Counted from the first letter of the stretch, positions 24,697-37,209 are shown. The stretch is DNA of 64,000 bases from Adiantum capillus-veneris (GCA_014529385.2 CM043971.1:31072209-31136208); one strand, 5' to 3'. Notes: generated by a model from the sequence alone, not told the origin. Made by a program: numbers and translations.

Positions 24697-24922
24697 TGTT
24701 ACCATATACATGTGGTAGTGATGTGTGTGAACACACTAGGACCGCCGGGGCATTTTTTCCCTCTTTAGGAGTTTTTTTCCCCCGAGCATTGTATATACGC
24801 CATCACTCTAGGGCTATCTATCTTTCCATTGCACACTAAGTAACACACTCTCTATTGTGTGCCTTGAGATTCTTTCATCTTCTCCAAGCTGTGTGCGTTT
24901 CTCTGCAACCCTAATTCCAACA
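24697..24922 (+). repeat. Copia-B 3' LTR (226 bp)
   Basis: TGTTACCATATACATG to CTAATTCCAACA, preceded by AAGGGGGGATT. It is followed by the target duplicate TCATA at 24923-24927. Confidence 0.95.
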
Positions 24923-25415
24923 TCATAGACTGCATGTGTCTAGTACATGGGGCTCTTATTATCAATCTCAACTATATACTAATCATTTTAAAAAAAAACT
25001 ACTATTGATTGTTTTGCCAAAACTTGAATAGGGAGCTCCATGTAGAGTTGGCGGGCAGAGTATGGCCCAAGGAGAGAGTCTTGTGTTAAACATCACTACC
25101 TTCATATAGATTTGAAGGCTATCCATGTGAGAGAGAGTCGACGGGAAGATGGCGGTTGCTACACAAAGTGGGTGGTGGGGTTGTGGCAGAGATAAGAGGG
25201 TTGTGGGGTTGCAAGAAGCATCCCTACTATCACCCACCATGCAAGGAGTAGAGTAGTGGGTTCGTGTGAGTGGGTATGCTCAGTACTCTTGCTTGCAAGG
25301 GGATGCATCCACGTCATCAAGTACCCAATGCATAGACTTGCCGAAAACATGCCCTTTTAATGATTAATTTAATAAGATGTTGTTTCCATAAGCTCAATCT
25401 CAAATAGGTTTAAAA

Positions 25416-25416
<1 letters not shown>
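24923..25416 (+). repeat. 0.74-kb repeat, copy 2, right part
   Basis: It resumes at TCATAGACTGCATGTGTCTAG, matching 10187 onwards, and ends where (TG)n begins. It has small indels relative to copy 1. Confidence 0.9.
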
Positions 25417-25463
<47 letters not shown>

Positions 25464-25476
25464 TGGGTGGGTGGGT

Positions 25477-25526
<50 letters not shown>

Positions 25527-25633
25527 TCACAATTTGTAATTGCTTTGTGTTAAATATTTGAAAGAGTGTGTATGTGTTTAATGACTTGAGTGTGTTTTGG
25601 TCCTTGATATATGTGTGCTCACCAAGAAAAGAA

Positions 25634-25717
<84 letters not shown>

Positions 25718-25784
25718 GCGGAGAGAGAAGAGAAGGGAGATTTGTGAATGATGGATTTTTTATCAAGGTGTGTTTGCCAAGGGA

Positions 25785-25833
<49 letters not shown>

Positions 25834-25915
25834 AGAAGAAGAAGAAGAAAATGGAGATTTGTGAAAGATGGATTTTTTATCAAGGTGTGTTTGCCAAGGG
25901 AAAATTTGAGTGAGA

Positions 25916-25957
<42 letters not shown>

Positions 25958-26056
25958 ATGTGTATAGAGGGCATGTGTATGAGTGTACATGAGTGAGGCA
26001 GAGAATATGCCTGGTTGTAGCATGATCCTCTTGACATAGATTATGATGTTTAAATG

Positions 26057-26088
<32 letters not shown>

Positions 26089-26264
26089 CGCGCGCAATCA
26101 TTTGGGTGAAATTATGAGCTTGTATGAGTGTACATGAAAGAGGCAAAAAAAGAGGGAAATTTTTAAATGATGGATGTTTGATTGAGGTGAGTTTGCATTG
26201 ATAATAGCAAAGAACCCATCAATTGCATTCTCTATCTATGTTTTACAGCCTTTGGTGGCATTTG

Positions 26265-26329
<65 letters not shown>

Positions 26330-26370
26330 GGCGAGAGAGGACGAGGGAGGACGAGGGAGGTCAAGATAGA
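25417..26370 (+). repeat. Compound microsatellite cluster (TG/GA/CG) with a ~118-bp higher-order unit
   Basis: Alternating (TG)n and (GA)n tracts occur at about 25417-25526, 25637-25712, 25793-25829, 25914-25956, 26057-26094 (TG then CG) and 26271-26330. The spacer GATGGATTTTTTATCAAGG followed by TGTGTTTGCCAAGGG occurs at about 25750 and 25868, so tract plus spacer duplicated as a unit. The long apparent reading frames across it are low-complexity artefacts. Confidence 0.93.
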
Positions 26371-26593
26371 GAAAGAAGGAGCGGATCCTCAACTATGAAG
26401 GGTTAAGATAGGAAAATAATTTTTTTGGAATCTACTCGTCAGATTCCAAGAAAATGCTCATCGTAAAATGCTCGCCAAAAAATATTCCCCCTTTGTAGAG
26501 CACCTTATCGAGTAAACCTCTTGCACACAAAGAAATTACAAAAACAAATAAAAATTCACTCAAATAGAGACTCATAGACCCAATATTGCACCA

Positions 26594-27840
26594 TATGGGG
26601 GCTCCAATAGTTCTTGTAGAGAGGAAAAATGGACCCTTCCACCATGTTCCTATAGGCTATGGGGCTTTGAGCAAAATTACTATTAAGAATAGGTTTTCTC
26701 TTCTTAGAGTAGATGATCTTCTAGACAAGCTAAAGGAGCAAACATTTTCTGTAAAATTGACATTAAGTTGAGTACTTGTCAAAATATGTGTAGAGAATGT
26801 TTATTAACAACTGCAGGACACAAATTTTCCATTACAAGTTTCTTGTTATGCCATTTGGTGTCACAAATGCACCAGTAGCCTTTACACACATGATAGACAT
26901 GAATTTTATCAATCATCAAGATTTCGTTATTGTTTTTTTTAATGATACTTTTTTGTTATTGTTTTTTTTAGTGATATTTTGGTGTTTAGGAAGTCCAAAA
27001 AATTAACATAATAAACACTTAACACGCCTATTTGACTTAGGGAGCCACATGCAAGTAGACATAAACCACCATGTTGAGGGCTTTTTACTGGGAGCCCTCA
27101 AACCCTTCTAGTTTTCTGGGCCATGGCTCATGTTGAGCATTGCACTATTGTAGGAGAATGTTTTTAATATATATTTGCTCTCTCAATTAGAGAGAGTACT
27201 CCTAAAAAAAACACAAGTGAATTTGACTTTATCAAACAAAATCACTTGTATTTGAATCCCGAGAAAAGCTCATTCTTCTACGCTCGAAACTAAATATTTG
27301 GGATACATTGTTTCAGGGAAGGGATTCATGTTAATCGAAAGAAATTTAGAGCTATTCAATCATGAACTACACCTAAAAAATTTCATGAGATATGTTCATT
27401 TATTGATCTTTGTAGATATTCCAAGAAGCTTATTTGTAATTTTGTTTACAAGTCTCATCATTTGAATCTCTTGTTGAAGAAAAACGTTCCCGCTTGTAAA
27501 TCAACTAATTTATAAGAAATTCCATTTAATGCACTGAAGAATGCTTTAAGTAATACACCTATTTTACAATTCCTTGATTTTTCAACCCATTCTTTGTTGT
27601 CATATTTTACAATTCCTTGATTTTTCAACCCATTCTTTGTTGTCGTTATTGATGCTAGTGGAAAATGTGTCGATGGAGTCCTTATAAAAATTAACCACCC
27701 ATTAGCATTTAAAAGTTGTTAATTTAAACCTTCTGAATCAAAATTCAATATGTATGTCTAGTGTTCATGCTTAAAAGATTTGGAAGCATTATTGAATAGG
27801 TGCCAAATTATGTAGGGGGGTTGTGTGCAAGCTTCATTTA
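26594..27840 (+). pseudogene. Ty3/gypsy pol relic (RT and RNase H)
   Basis: Fragments in order match gypsy pol. GAPIVLVERKNGPF and LSKITIKNRFSLLRVDDLLDKLK start near 26594. KFLVMPFGVTNAPVAFTHMID follows at about 26839-26901, and then FVIVFFNDT, a damaged YxDD region. HLYLNPEKSSFF lies near 27243. RNase H-like VVVIDASGKCVDGVLIKINHPLAF is at about 27640-27705. Stops and frameshifts are frequent, and a 41-bp segment around 27563-27645 is tandemly duplicated. No LTR was recognised, so this is an old remnant. Confidence 0.75.
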
Positions 27841-29050
27841 ACATAAACCACATAAGAACATGTGTATGAAAACCATCTCTAAGTGTATATTAACTCCTTC
27901 TATCAAAAAATATAAAATATCATGCATCAGGTTTCCAAAATATAGCTTGACCATAGACTCACCAGAGGGTGAGGGCCGAGGCTGTAGTAGTCTTGATAGC
28001 ACCTCCTCTAAGGAGGTTGTGTTGAAACTTCCTTCCCAAGACAAGTCAACTTCTTTGATGCTGGCTTAGATAGGTTTGCAAGTTGACTAGATCAAAATCT
28101 TATGAAATTTGTCAAAAAAAATTATGATGAATTGAATGAAGGGCCTCTTGACAATGGCCAAAACCAAAATTAAAATGGTTGTCAATATGAAACCTTAAAA
28201 AGACAGTAAGTGGAGAGAAAGTTTTGTTCGTGCTAATTGCTAGTGATTATGAGGGTGACGATAGGTGCTTGTGGAAGTAGAATGATGTGTGGTGCAAATG
28301 TACATGGTGGTAGCCATCCAAGAGTAGATGGCACTTGTTGAAAAAGGGATGTAGAGTGCCGGATCAAAAGGGGAGGTGTGGGGACACTATATGTGTGCAT
28401 GGTACCTTTTGACATGTTGTTGAGCAATGAACAGAGGCCATTCAGGCCTACTATGTGGTGCCAAGACTACTATTATCAACCTTGCTAGCTCAAGCTTTAG
28501 TAGCAGCCTCTTCATAAGATTTCTTCATTTGGGAATATCTCATTATAGGGTGAGCTTGAAAGGTCCATTGTCATTAACTTCAAGCATTTTTCATCCATTG
28601 CAAGCTAGTATAACTCTTGCTTGTATTGACTTTGTTGAACGCTTCCTCAAAGGCTTGCTTCTGCTTGCTATGGTACTCCTCGATCTTCCCAAGATCAAAA
28701 TGGAGGGCGAGGAAGCAACTAAACAAACTACCGGTAGTTTACAATCGGCCCATTCGAGTGAAAACATGCAGCAAATATGGCAGCTCAGTCGCTGGGACAA
28801 TAACCCATGAGCCATGATTCAAGCAACTCACCCGCCTGCTACTAATCATGGCTCATGTGTGTTACCTCTTCGTCTCCAAAGGCCAACGGCTATTCACCTC
28901 CCCGTACCAATATTATCTCCCGGCTTCCTGTCCACCTTGATGCTTAACGGTAGGGTTTGGCATGGTGAGGCGGGGGTGGAAAGGTTGGGGTAGAACCTTG
29001 CTGTGCGAAACCTACTTGTTCTATTTTAGTTACTTCAAAACAATTGAACT

Positions 29051-29097
<47 letters not shown>

Positions 29098-29870
29098 CAT
29101 ATCGAGACACTCTGTTGTAGTCTACCATCATGAAGACGGTGCTTGAACCTATTATACTAGCATGCCCTATCGCGTGGTGCCCTGACTGCATTGCATCACC
29201 AGTGTGCTTGCTCCATGGACTTGCTGCCATGCACCTACTCTTGGCGACATGTACAAATTGGCCTGCAGGTGTTGTTTGCTGCCTGCGCTCTGCTTCGCTA
29301 GATTATTACTCACACACTGACAACGTTGCACACAACTACATTCACAAGCTGTGAGTTTAACTTCCGTTGCGTGCAGAACTGTCTACGTGTACTAACCCAT
29401 CCAAACACCTCAACTACCCCAACAACACACTACTCGTAGCATATGATATTCCTGTGGTAATTTTCTTTCTTTACGACCACACCTAGAGAGAGAAGGGGGG
29501 GGGGGGGGGGGGGGTAATGATCAATCGACACCTAGAGAGAGAGAGAGGGGTAATGATCAATCGACAACCATTTGACAGAGAAAAAAAAGAGAAATGTTTC
29601 TCAGGATTGAAGTGAGTGGCGACAGTTGCAAAGAAGGCACACTTTTCACTCTAAATCCTAGCAATAGCCCTCCAACTCATAATGTAATTGTTCACGTCTT
29701 TGACTCTTTGTGCGCACTCACCACTTAGTTCTGCTGGAAAGCCTAAGTTGATGGTTGGTGCATTTACCTCTTTGCCTGCCTTGTCATCTCTCCCGAACAT
29801 TTACATCGTGGGCTTGCTACATTGAGTTGGTGTGAGCTCTCGGCTTCGTCTGTCCGTCTGTTTACCTCAT
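27841..29870. other. Intergenic stretch, no recognised gene
   Basis: It contains a (GA)n tract (29052-29095), a G run of about 20 bases near 29497-29514, and a local duplication of ACACCTAGAGAGAGA...GGTAATGATCAATCG (29484-29565). A 127-codon plus-strand frame at 28427-28810 has no motif I know. Nothing else could be supported. Confidence 0.5.
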
Positions 29871-29890
29871 TAGCACACTGCGTCTATTTT

Positions 29891-30810
29891 TTTTTATTTT
29901 TTATTTTTTTAGCAAAACTCACAATTGTCAGTGGATTATATTGAGCAGCCCAAAAAATTACAAGGTTTTGTCATGCTCATGTTAAGCCATGACAACATCC
30001 AGGGATCATAATTACAACGGCTATCAAGGCAGCCATCCCTACCACCCCGCCTCCACATCCTTGATACACAAGGTCCATACTCTTGTCATTCTGAGATCTT
30101 TTGTTTACTGATGTCCAAGATTTTCCCCCATCCTAGGCATTCCATCTGCTGACAACAAGGCACAAGTAGTCCTAGACCAATTCTTAGAGTGATGTTTGTG
30201 CCCAAGTGCCCATATTAGTACTTTGCTTTCTTGTATAATTTCTGCGAAGCTTGCCACCTCAAATCCTCCTTCAAAAACACGGCGGTTCCTTGTCTGCCAT
30301 ACGTTATGAAAGAAGAAGTATCTGACGATCTGAGTGTTGACGAGGAGTGCGGGACTACTTGAATTTTTACCTCCAAGGCATAGGTCAATCTTGAAAAAAC
30401 TAATTTTCCATGTTCTCTGGACCACTTGCATACTTTCCCAACGATGCCTTTTATAGTTGGGCAGTCCGTGAATAGGTGGGTCAGATCTTCACTAGCTAAC
30501 CTGCACCCCAAGCATCAATCTGACCCAATCCCTCTCTCCTGAATCTTCACCCCCGTCGGTAGAGCACCCCAAATAACCTTCCATAAGAAAACCTTCATGT
30601 ACTGCGGAACCTTTGGCTTCCATATGTTCTCCATTACATGCTGCCACCTCTCCTCCGGCCATTGCTTTTTCCAGAGCTTGTTAAGGGGACTATACCAATT
30701 CTTCTTTTGCATCATTGTTTGATAAATGCTTTAGTGTGGGGTTTCCACAAGAGACTGCTTTCGGGCCATTTCCAGGCATTCAAGTCCAACTGCGAATCAC
30801 AGATTGGCAT
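29891..30810 (-). mobile_element. LINE family 2, copy A: 5'-truncated insertion with TSD
   Basis: The 17-bp duplication CACACTGCGTCTATTTT flanks it at 29874-29890 and 30811-30827. The A-rich tail appears on the plus strand as a T-rich run (29891-29911). Minus-strand fragments encode the zf-RVT region: WYSPLNKLWKKQWP, KVFLWKVIWGALPTGVKI, then CLGCRLASEDLTHLFTDC and AEIIQESK. The same domain occurs in copies B and C. The copy is about 0.92 kb, a typical 5'-truncated target-primed insertion. Confidence 0.92.
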
Positions 30811-30853
30811 CACACTGCGTCTATTTTCCCACTCACCTATTCGCAACCACGTG

Positions 30854-30986
30854 GAAAGCTTAAGTAAGGTTTGCAATAATAGAGTAAGTAGAGTACTCTG
30901 GAAAGCTTAAGTAAGGTTTGAAATAATAGAGTAAGTAGAGTACTCTTGAAAGCTTAAGTAAGGTTTGCAATAATAGAGTAAGTAGA

Positions 30987-30994
<8 letters not shown>
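30854..30994 (+). repeat. Three tandem copies of a 47-bp unit
   Basis: GAAAGCTTAAGTAAGGTTTG begins at 30854, 30901 and 30948 (one mismatch in the second unit). The array runs straight into the (CT)n tract. Confidence 0.95.

Positions 30995-31068
<74 letters not shown>
30991..31068 (+). repeat. (CT)n microsatellite
   Basis: About 38 CT units, immediately left of the 17-bp target duplication of the family-1 LINE. Confidence 0.97.
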
Positions 31069-31071
<3 letters not shown>

Positions 31072-31305
31072 CATCGGATAGATCTTTTTTTTAGAAAAAG
31101 TGGAATTGATTAAGATAAGGCAATACAATGAGAAAAAAGGGGGCAAGATCCAATAGTTGGGGTTGGACAACCCAGAGGAGAAGGGGATATATACATGGGA
31201 GAGAAAAAGAAAGGAGTATCAAAGAAGAAGCTACATATAAATCATCTGCAGTCTAGTAACTGAGTAGTTCTCACAAGCTTTACTAAACCAAAGCTGCCAT
31301 CTGTA

Positions 31306-33070
31306 TTATTTAAACACTTGTGAGAGTGAAGAATCAGGTGCATCCTTCAATAGTCTTAGAACCTCATTGTTCATTCTTTTAATGTCGGCTTCTAATTTAT
31401 AAGAGGGCTCACAGCTTCCTCCTGTAAAGAGAGCCTCGTTTCTTGCTGTCCAAACACTCCACAGATATTGAGCTCTCCAAATGTTCCAAAGGGTTACATC
31501 TAGCTCTTTGATATATCCAACCAAAAAATTCTTAGTTGTTAATGGTTGAGCTAACAGTTTGCTCACTCTTTTTTGTATGACAGTCAGACATTTTTGGTTA
31601 TGAGGACAGTAAAAGAATTGATGTTCAAGTGTTTCTTCTTGCCTTTTGCATCTGGGGCAAAATCCTGAAACTCCTATAATTTCCTTCGCTTTGCTTCCTG
31701 TCCAAATATCTCTATGAAGGATGAGCCACAACAGAAAGCTAACCTTAATGGCTTGTGGGAAAACCCAAAAAATCTTGAATCTGTGTTGCCACTGCTTTGA
31801 ACTCCAATATGATTTCCATTTATGGTTCAACCTTTTCCTTAATTGCTCAGGCATAAAGTCTTTAGCTTTGTACTTCTGGTAGAAGACTTGAGCTATTCCT
31901 TTGAGTGTCAGGGCTTGAGGGCAAGCCTTAGTGCTAATGTGCATCCTGTCAAGAAGCTTGGAGATCCTGGCAGAAACTTCTTGAGCTGTGTACCTGGTCA
32001 AGTCAAATTCAACCATTAAATCATTAGTGGTTAACCACCTCCCTTCTTTGTATACATCCTTCCAGGAATGCACTCCTTTTTTAAAGGCTCCATGAGCTTT
32101 TCTAGTAAACTTCAGTTTGCCTTTATAGGCAAATTGCCCTATCCATATAGAATCCTGGAGCAGAAAATGAAAATTAGAAGAAATGATAAGTGGAAGTGAT
32201 TTGCTCTGTTTAATTTCCTGCCAAGAGTCCCACATCCTTCTGATTAGCTATGATCCCTTGAATTTGCACTTATATTGAGTACATATAATATCTCTGAGTG
32301 ACAATCCTTTCCAGCTGGGATAGTCTTTCAAGACAAAGAACTTAATGTCTTTTTTTATTAGACAAGACCAATAATCTGTTGAGTCAACTGCTCTTGCTAT
32401 CCACTTGGCTGCCAATTTATCTGCTTGCCTGGTTATGTCCATAATACCCAATCCTCCTTGTTCTTTTGGCAATCAACAGGTGTTCCAGCTTACCTTACTC
32501 ATTTTGTTGAAGTCAGCTGTCCCCCCCCCCCCCATAAAAATCTTCTAGCCAGCTGTATGATTTTGTTGATTTGTGTCTTGGAAAGCTTCCAGCAGCACAA
32601 AAAATATATTAAAGTTGACAGCAGATAATTGTTTAAAACAAAAACTCTAGAAGCCAACGAGTTTTGCATAGCTTGCAAAGCAAAAATTTTCCTTCTGATA
32701 TCCACTCAAATCTCTGGTTGAGGGTGATCTTGAACCCCATTGGGATTCCAAGAAGTCTGAAAATTTGTCCATCAATAATTTCTTTGCATCCTGCATCAAT
32801 AACAATTTGAGGAGTGTTCCCAGTAGTGCATTTAAATCCAGTTTTATGATGGTTGATAATTGATCCACTAGCCAAGCAAAATGTATTTAAGCGCTCCCAG
32901 AAAGCCTGTATGGATTGATTCTCATTAGCCATCAAAGAGTTAGTATCATCTACAAATTGTTGTAAACAGAAAGGGTTAGTTGAACTAGGTATGTTGATGC
33001 CTTTGATCTGACCTTTCTTAATGCAATCCCTGACCAACCAACCCAAAGCATCTGAGGAGATTGCATACAA
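31306..33070 (-). pseudogene. LINE family 1 ORF2: RT C-half and zf-RVT region
   Basis: Frame 33070-32633 contains the RT box FVDDTN (motif C) and the GSIINHHKTGF segment. Frame 32472-32248 contains KEQGGLGIMDITRQADKLAAKW. The last frame (32235-31306, 309 codons) includes KVSFLLWLILHRDIWTGSKAK and a zinc-binding CPRCKRQEETLEHQFFYC. Frame changes between these pieces, one beside a C run at 32521-32534, inactivate the ORF. Confidence 0.88.
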
Positions 33071-33119
33071 AAGCGGGGCTAGAGGGCAGCCCTGTCTAAT
33101 AGAGCAGGTGAGAAAAATA

Positions 33120-34490
33120 TTATCTGTGAGCTAACCATTGATTGCTATCCTGGCAATGGCATTGGCAAGCAAAATATGAACAAATTTGATAATTTTTTTT
33201 GCCACATCCAATATCCTGTAAAGATTGAAGAATGAAGGACCATTCCATTATGTCATAAGCCTTGTAAAAATCAATTTTGAAGAAAATGAAGTCTTGTCCA
33301 GTGTTTTGAGCATGTTCCATGGCTTCCCAAAGTGTGATGATTGCATCTAGAATGTATATGTCCTTAATAAACCCTTTTTGCTCCTTTAGGATAATATGAT
33401 CCATAATGGGGCTGAGTCTTTTGGCTAGGGAGTGGGAGAATACTTTGTATAGAGAAATCAGACATGTAATAGGTCTCCAGTTAGACAGGTCCTCCCTCTC
33501 TCCTCTCTTGTGGATGAGTTTTACAACACCAGTATTGGACTTGGCAAGAAGATCTCCAACTCTAACAGCTTCTTGCCAGACTAACATAATGTGAGGTATC
33601 AAAAATTCTTGAAAGTCTATGTAGAATTCATTGGGCAGACCATCAATTCCAGGAGTCTTATCTCTGCTCATTTTTCTAATGGTTTCTCTAATCTCCTCTT
33701 CAAAAAGGGGAAAATCCAGTTGTTTTGCCATGGAGGGAGTAACAGTTTTCTCCCTCAATCAAGCTATCTTAGCTCTTGCTTGAGTGATATGGTCCCCTTT
33801 TGAAGGAGACTTAGAGAAAATATCAGAAAAAAATTTATGAGCAATAATGAGATTCTCCTTATGATTATTAGCAGTATGACCTTCTTTATTCTTAAGAGAA
33901 GGTATGAAATCCTTAGCCTTTTTCTTTTTGATGAGATTAAACATCTCCTTATTGGGTCTATCAACCTTTCCAGCCCAAACGGTCCTAGTCCAAGCAAGTG
34001 CACTGCTATCAAGGAGGAGCTCTTCCTGTCTCAAGTCTTCCTTAAGTGTTAATAGTTCAAGAGAAGGAGGACTGATAGTTGGAAGAGTTTTCTCCAGCTG
34101 AGAAATCTTTTCCACAGTCATCATTCTTCTCTGTTTCCTAGCCTCCCTAGCCTTAGACTTAAAAACAGTCAGAGTTTTGAGGGTAAGGGAGACAGCCTGG
34201 TCCCAAGCTTTCAAAGGGGAAGCATATTTCTCAAAACAATCTACATATATCCTTTTTACTTTGTCTTTGACAAGTTGTAACTTGAATAAATTTTTATCCA
34301 CATGTGGCCAACCAGACTTGTAATTAAATTCACATCTATCCAAATCAACTGTAATAGGCTTGTGATCTGACAAAAGAATGGAAGAATGTACCTGCCATTT
34401 TATTTGACAATGCTCATGTATCATATCTGTAGACATGTAGGCTCTATCTAGTCTCGCTTCTCTGTAGCAATCTCCACTTTGTTTAACCAA
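33120..34490 (-). pseudogene. LINE family 1 ORF2: endonuclease C-end and RT N-half
   Basis: Frame 34490-33759 carries the endonuclease end (ARLDRAYMS, LLSDHKPITVDL) and a long basic linker. After a stop at 33759 the RT begins (33758-33120): RKMSRDKTPGIDGLPNEFY, LSNWRPITCLISLYKVFSHSLAKRL, then KEQKGFIKDIYILDAI and FKIDFYKAYDIMEWSF (palm motif A). The frame is lost near 33150. Confidence 0.88.
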
Positions 34491-34600
34491 GTGTTACCTG
34501 TATCAGAGCTGATGTCAACCAGGTTGTGCTTGCCTATGAATTCATCCCACCTCTGTTTTTCTGTACCATTCACAGTTTGTCCTTTGAAGTGCCATCTGTC

Positions 34601-35053
34601 CTACAGAGATTCGACCATATTGTAGTCTCCTATCACCATTAATGGACCAAGTAAGTCCTTCATTTCTTCCCAAGCTCTGCATCTATCAGATATAGCATTA
34701 GAAGCATATACACTTATTAGAGTGAAATTGAATGGGGCGGTCAGGGTGATGGACAGCCATTGATGAGTATCTGACTTCTTGTAAACTTTGGCATGATCAG
34801 AATATTTTCTAGTTATTCCTATTGCAGTACCTCCTCTTCTGCTTTCATGATCAGTAGTAAACCATTTATAATGGGAACTGATTCTTTTCAAGTTGTAGAT
34901 CAGGGTTTGACCTTGAGCTTTGATTTCCTGTAAACAAACAATGTCAGCAGTAATACTTTGATCTTTGAGCCAGCCCTTGATGGCCATAGCTCTAACTGGA
35001 TCTGTCAGTCCTTTACAATTGTAGCTCAGAATTTTTAGTTTGGGACAAGTCAT
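34601..35053 (-). pseudogene. LINE family 1 ORF2: APE-type endonuclease N-terminal part
   Basis: It begins MTCPKLKILSYNCKGLTDP. Catalytic motifs of apurinic-like endonucleases are visible: SYNCKGL, VCLQEIKA (catalytic Glu), SRRGGTAIG, SVYAS and IGDYNMV. A stop at 34601-34603 truncates it; the next residues continue in frame (DRWHFKGQ), followed by a frameshift near 34470. The endonuclease nicks target DNA for target-primed reverse transcription. Confidence 0.88.
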
Positions 35054-35307
35054 TTCTTAGATGCTTTGGTGGGTTTCAGTTGTGACACAGAGGTTCTGTT
35101 AGGATCACTGGTTTTCTCTTTCTTTCTTTTGGCCTTAGAGGGATTTTGTTGGGGAAGGGACTCCTCCTCAGCTTGTGTCATCTGGGTGTCTGTATTAATC
35201 TGAGGAGAAGTAGCTAGAAGTTGCTTCAACTCATCATCTTTGTGTTGCAGCTATTGGAGAAAGATATTCTCTTCCTCCAGTTTGTTTATCTGCTTGAGTA
35301 TTTGGTA

Positions 35308-36012
35308 TCATAAGTTCATCTTCATCTGATGAGGAATCTGATGTCCCTCTTGGCTGAGTATCTGGACTGTAAGGTGCTTGACAGTTGGTGTTTTGCTACT
35401 GCTGCACGATATTGTCATTTGCTGAGACATCACCTTTGGGAGAGGGCGAATTAATATGAGCTTCATTTTTCTCATCTCCATATTTACTGTAATATAATCT
35501 GGATCATAAGGGTCAAAAACAGACTCCAATAAGGGGGCAAATATATTTTGAATCTTAGATTGCCCTCTTCTTGGATTATTGTTTTTGTTGCTCTGTTTTC
35601 TAGGGACTAGTTGGAACCCCTTCCCCTTATCAAGGTTTTCATTTGTGTTCTTAGGGTGAAGGACATGACAGGTTTTAATCAGATGACCTTGTTGCATGCA
35701 GTGGTAGCATGCATTAGGCAGGTTCCTATAGACAACCTTCTAAATGTGTAGCAATTCTCCCTTAGAGTTCTTCATGGGTATCTCTTGCTTAAGCTCCTGT
35801 GCTATGTCCACTTCTATGAGCAGTTGTGGGTCCCATTTGGGATTATATCCACCCCTTGATTTTTGACCAATTACTCTACCTAGCTTGCCTCCTAGCTCTT
35901 CCAGCCAAGGATAGAAGTCCACAGCATAGTCAATAAAATCAACCCATATGGGGATTCTAGAGGGCTTTTCTCCCTTGGGATTGAAGCCTGCAAACCATCT
36001 GAACAAAGACAA
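35308..36012 (-). pseudogene. LINE family 1 ORF1 (RNA-binding protein)
   Basis: The frame starts SLFRWFAGFNPKGEKPSRIP and continues IWVDFIDYAV..LEELGGKLGRVIG, the pattern of the DUF4283-type domain of plant LINE ORF1. It is interrupted by TAG at 35740-35742. The same frame continues with VVYRNLPNACYHCMQQGHL and IKTC, a CCHC knuckle. The start upstream of 36012 is unclear because the N-terminus seems to be missing or frameshifted. The protein would bind element RNA. Confidence 0.8.
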
Positions 36013-36529
36013 AGGTGTGTTTTTTATAATCCAATGACTGTTGCTAATGACCTATAAAGCCATTTCAGGTTTTTCAAAAAAAAAATTGTTGGGTAAATAC
36101 TGAACATGTTCTACCCTCCAATTTTGATTTTTCCAATTCTTAAGAGTTTCTAATGATGGTCTTGGACCATGACAAAGCCCAATTAGAACTTTATCCTGCA
36201 GCAGCAGTTGCTTCTGCCAAGCCTCCAGCGCTTATGTCAGGCACTAGTAGAAGCTGCAATGCTCCTGTGTGGGGCATTACCTATTTGGGTGAGCCCATCC
36301 CTCAAGGCGTCGTGTAGCGCCATCCCCCTCAAAGGGGGAAGAGCAAAGCTTTGTTAGGCAAGGAGACTTTTGGGAAAGGGTTGAAACAGGAAAGAGTCGG
36401 GGAGGAAAGCTCTGGAAGGGGAGGTACCATGCAATCCGTACCATGCACTCAGAGCTCCCTTTTGAGTGAGACTTCATCGGATAGATCTTGAAGGTCTCTT
36501 GGGATAGTTTCCTACGATGTTAAAGTTCT

Positions 36530-36552
36530 CTTCTTCTTCTTCTTCTTCTTCT

Positions 36553-36587
<35 letters not shown>

Positions 36588-36763
36588 TCCGATGGTTTTA
36601 CAAAGGAAATCCTCCAAAATTTTATACAAAATTAAGTGCAGGTAGTGGGCTTCTTAGTGGCTGCGGGCAACTTTCATTGCGCGTCAACAAACTGCTCCCC
36701 TCCTCGCGCTCGGTTTCTTCAGACTGCTCCCTTTCGCTCATTAGATGACTTTGATGGCAAGGA

Positions 36764-36822
<59 letters not shown>

Positions 36823-36848
36823 TCTGACTGCAGGCCAGATGCTGCAAG

Positions 36849-36896
<48 letters not shown>

Positions 36897-37209
36897 AGAC
36901 ACACACACACATCTTGGCTGTTTGTCGAGACATTGTCCTTGACTCCAAGCCCCAAGGCGTTGATGGTCAGCATCCGCCAACCAAGATATAGAAAAAGAAG
37001 CGTTAACCCTGGTCACTGGTGCTTCCTACAACTCTCTGCTTCAGCACTGCTGAAAATCAGAGAGCAGAGTTTCTCATGAAGGAACATTGGATTTGGGGTT
37101 GCTATCCACATGAGCAGTACCAAAACGGGGTTATAATTAGTTGGAGCGAGGTTGCTAGAGCTCGAGTAATCGAAGAGATTCACGTGGGATGTACTTGACA
37201 GATGGAAAT

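Larger units (their letters stand above)
14238..24922 (+). mobile_element. Copia-B: complete but inactive Ty1/copia element, host of Copia-C
   Basis: Two LTRs (14238-14464, 24697-24922) flank gag and pol remnants. The 5-bp target duplication TCATA is intact at 14233-14237 and 24923-24927. Removing Copia-C gives an element of about 5.2 kb. By eye the two LTRs differ at roughly 19 of 227 positions, so the insertion is old. The 5' LTR begins TA rather than TG. Stops at about 16947, 17047 and 17214, a one-base deletion near 16424 and an 88-bp gag duplication inactivate it. It belongs to the same family as Copia-A. Confidence 0.96.
31087..36472 (-). mobile_element. LINE family 1: near full-length L1-type element with TSD
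   Basis: The target duplication TTCATCGGATAGATCTT is at 31070-31086 and 36473-36489. On the minus strand the element has a 5' leader, ORF1 with a CCHC knuckle, ORF2 with APE-type endonuclease, reverse transcriptase and a C-terminal zinc-binding region, a 3' leader and a short A tail (plus-strand TTTTTT at 31087). At 5.4 kb it is close to full length for a plant L1. Stops and frameshifts in both ORFs make it inactive. Confidence 0.95.

Noticed and set aside
28427-28815. 127-codon plus-strand ORF and its antisense frame
   Set aside because: No recognisable domain and both strands are open; insufficient support for a gene.
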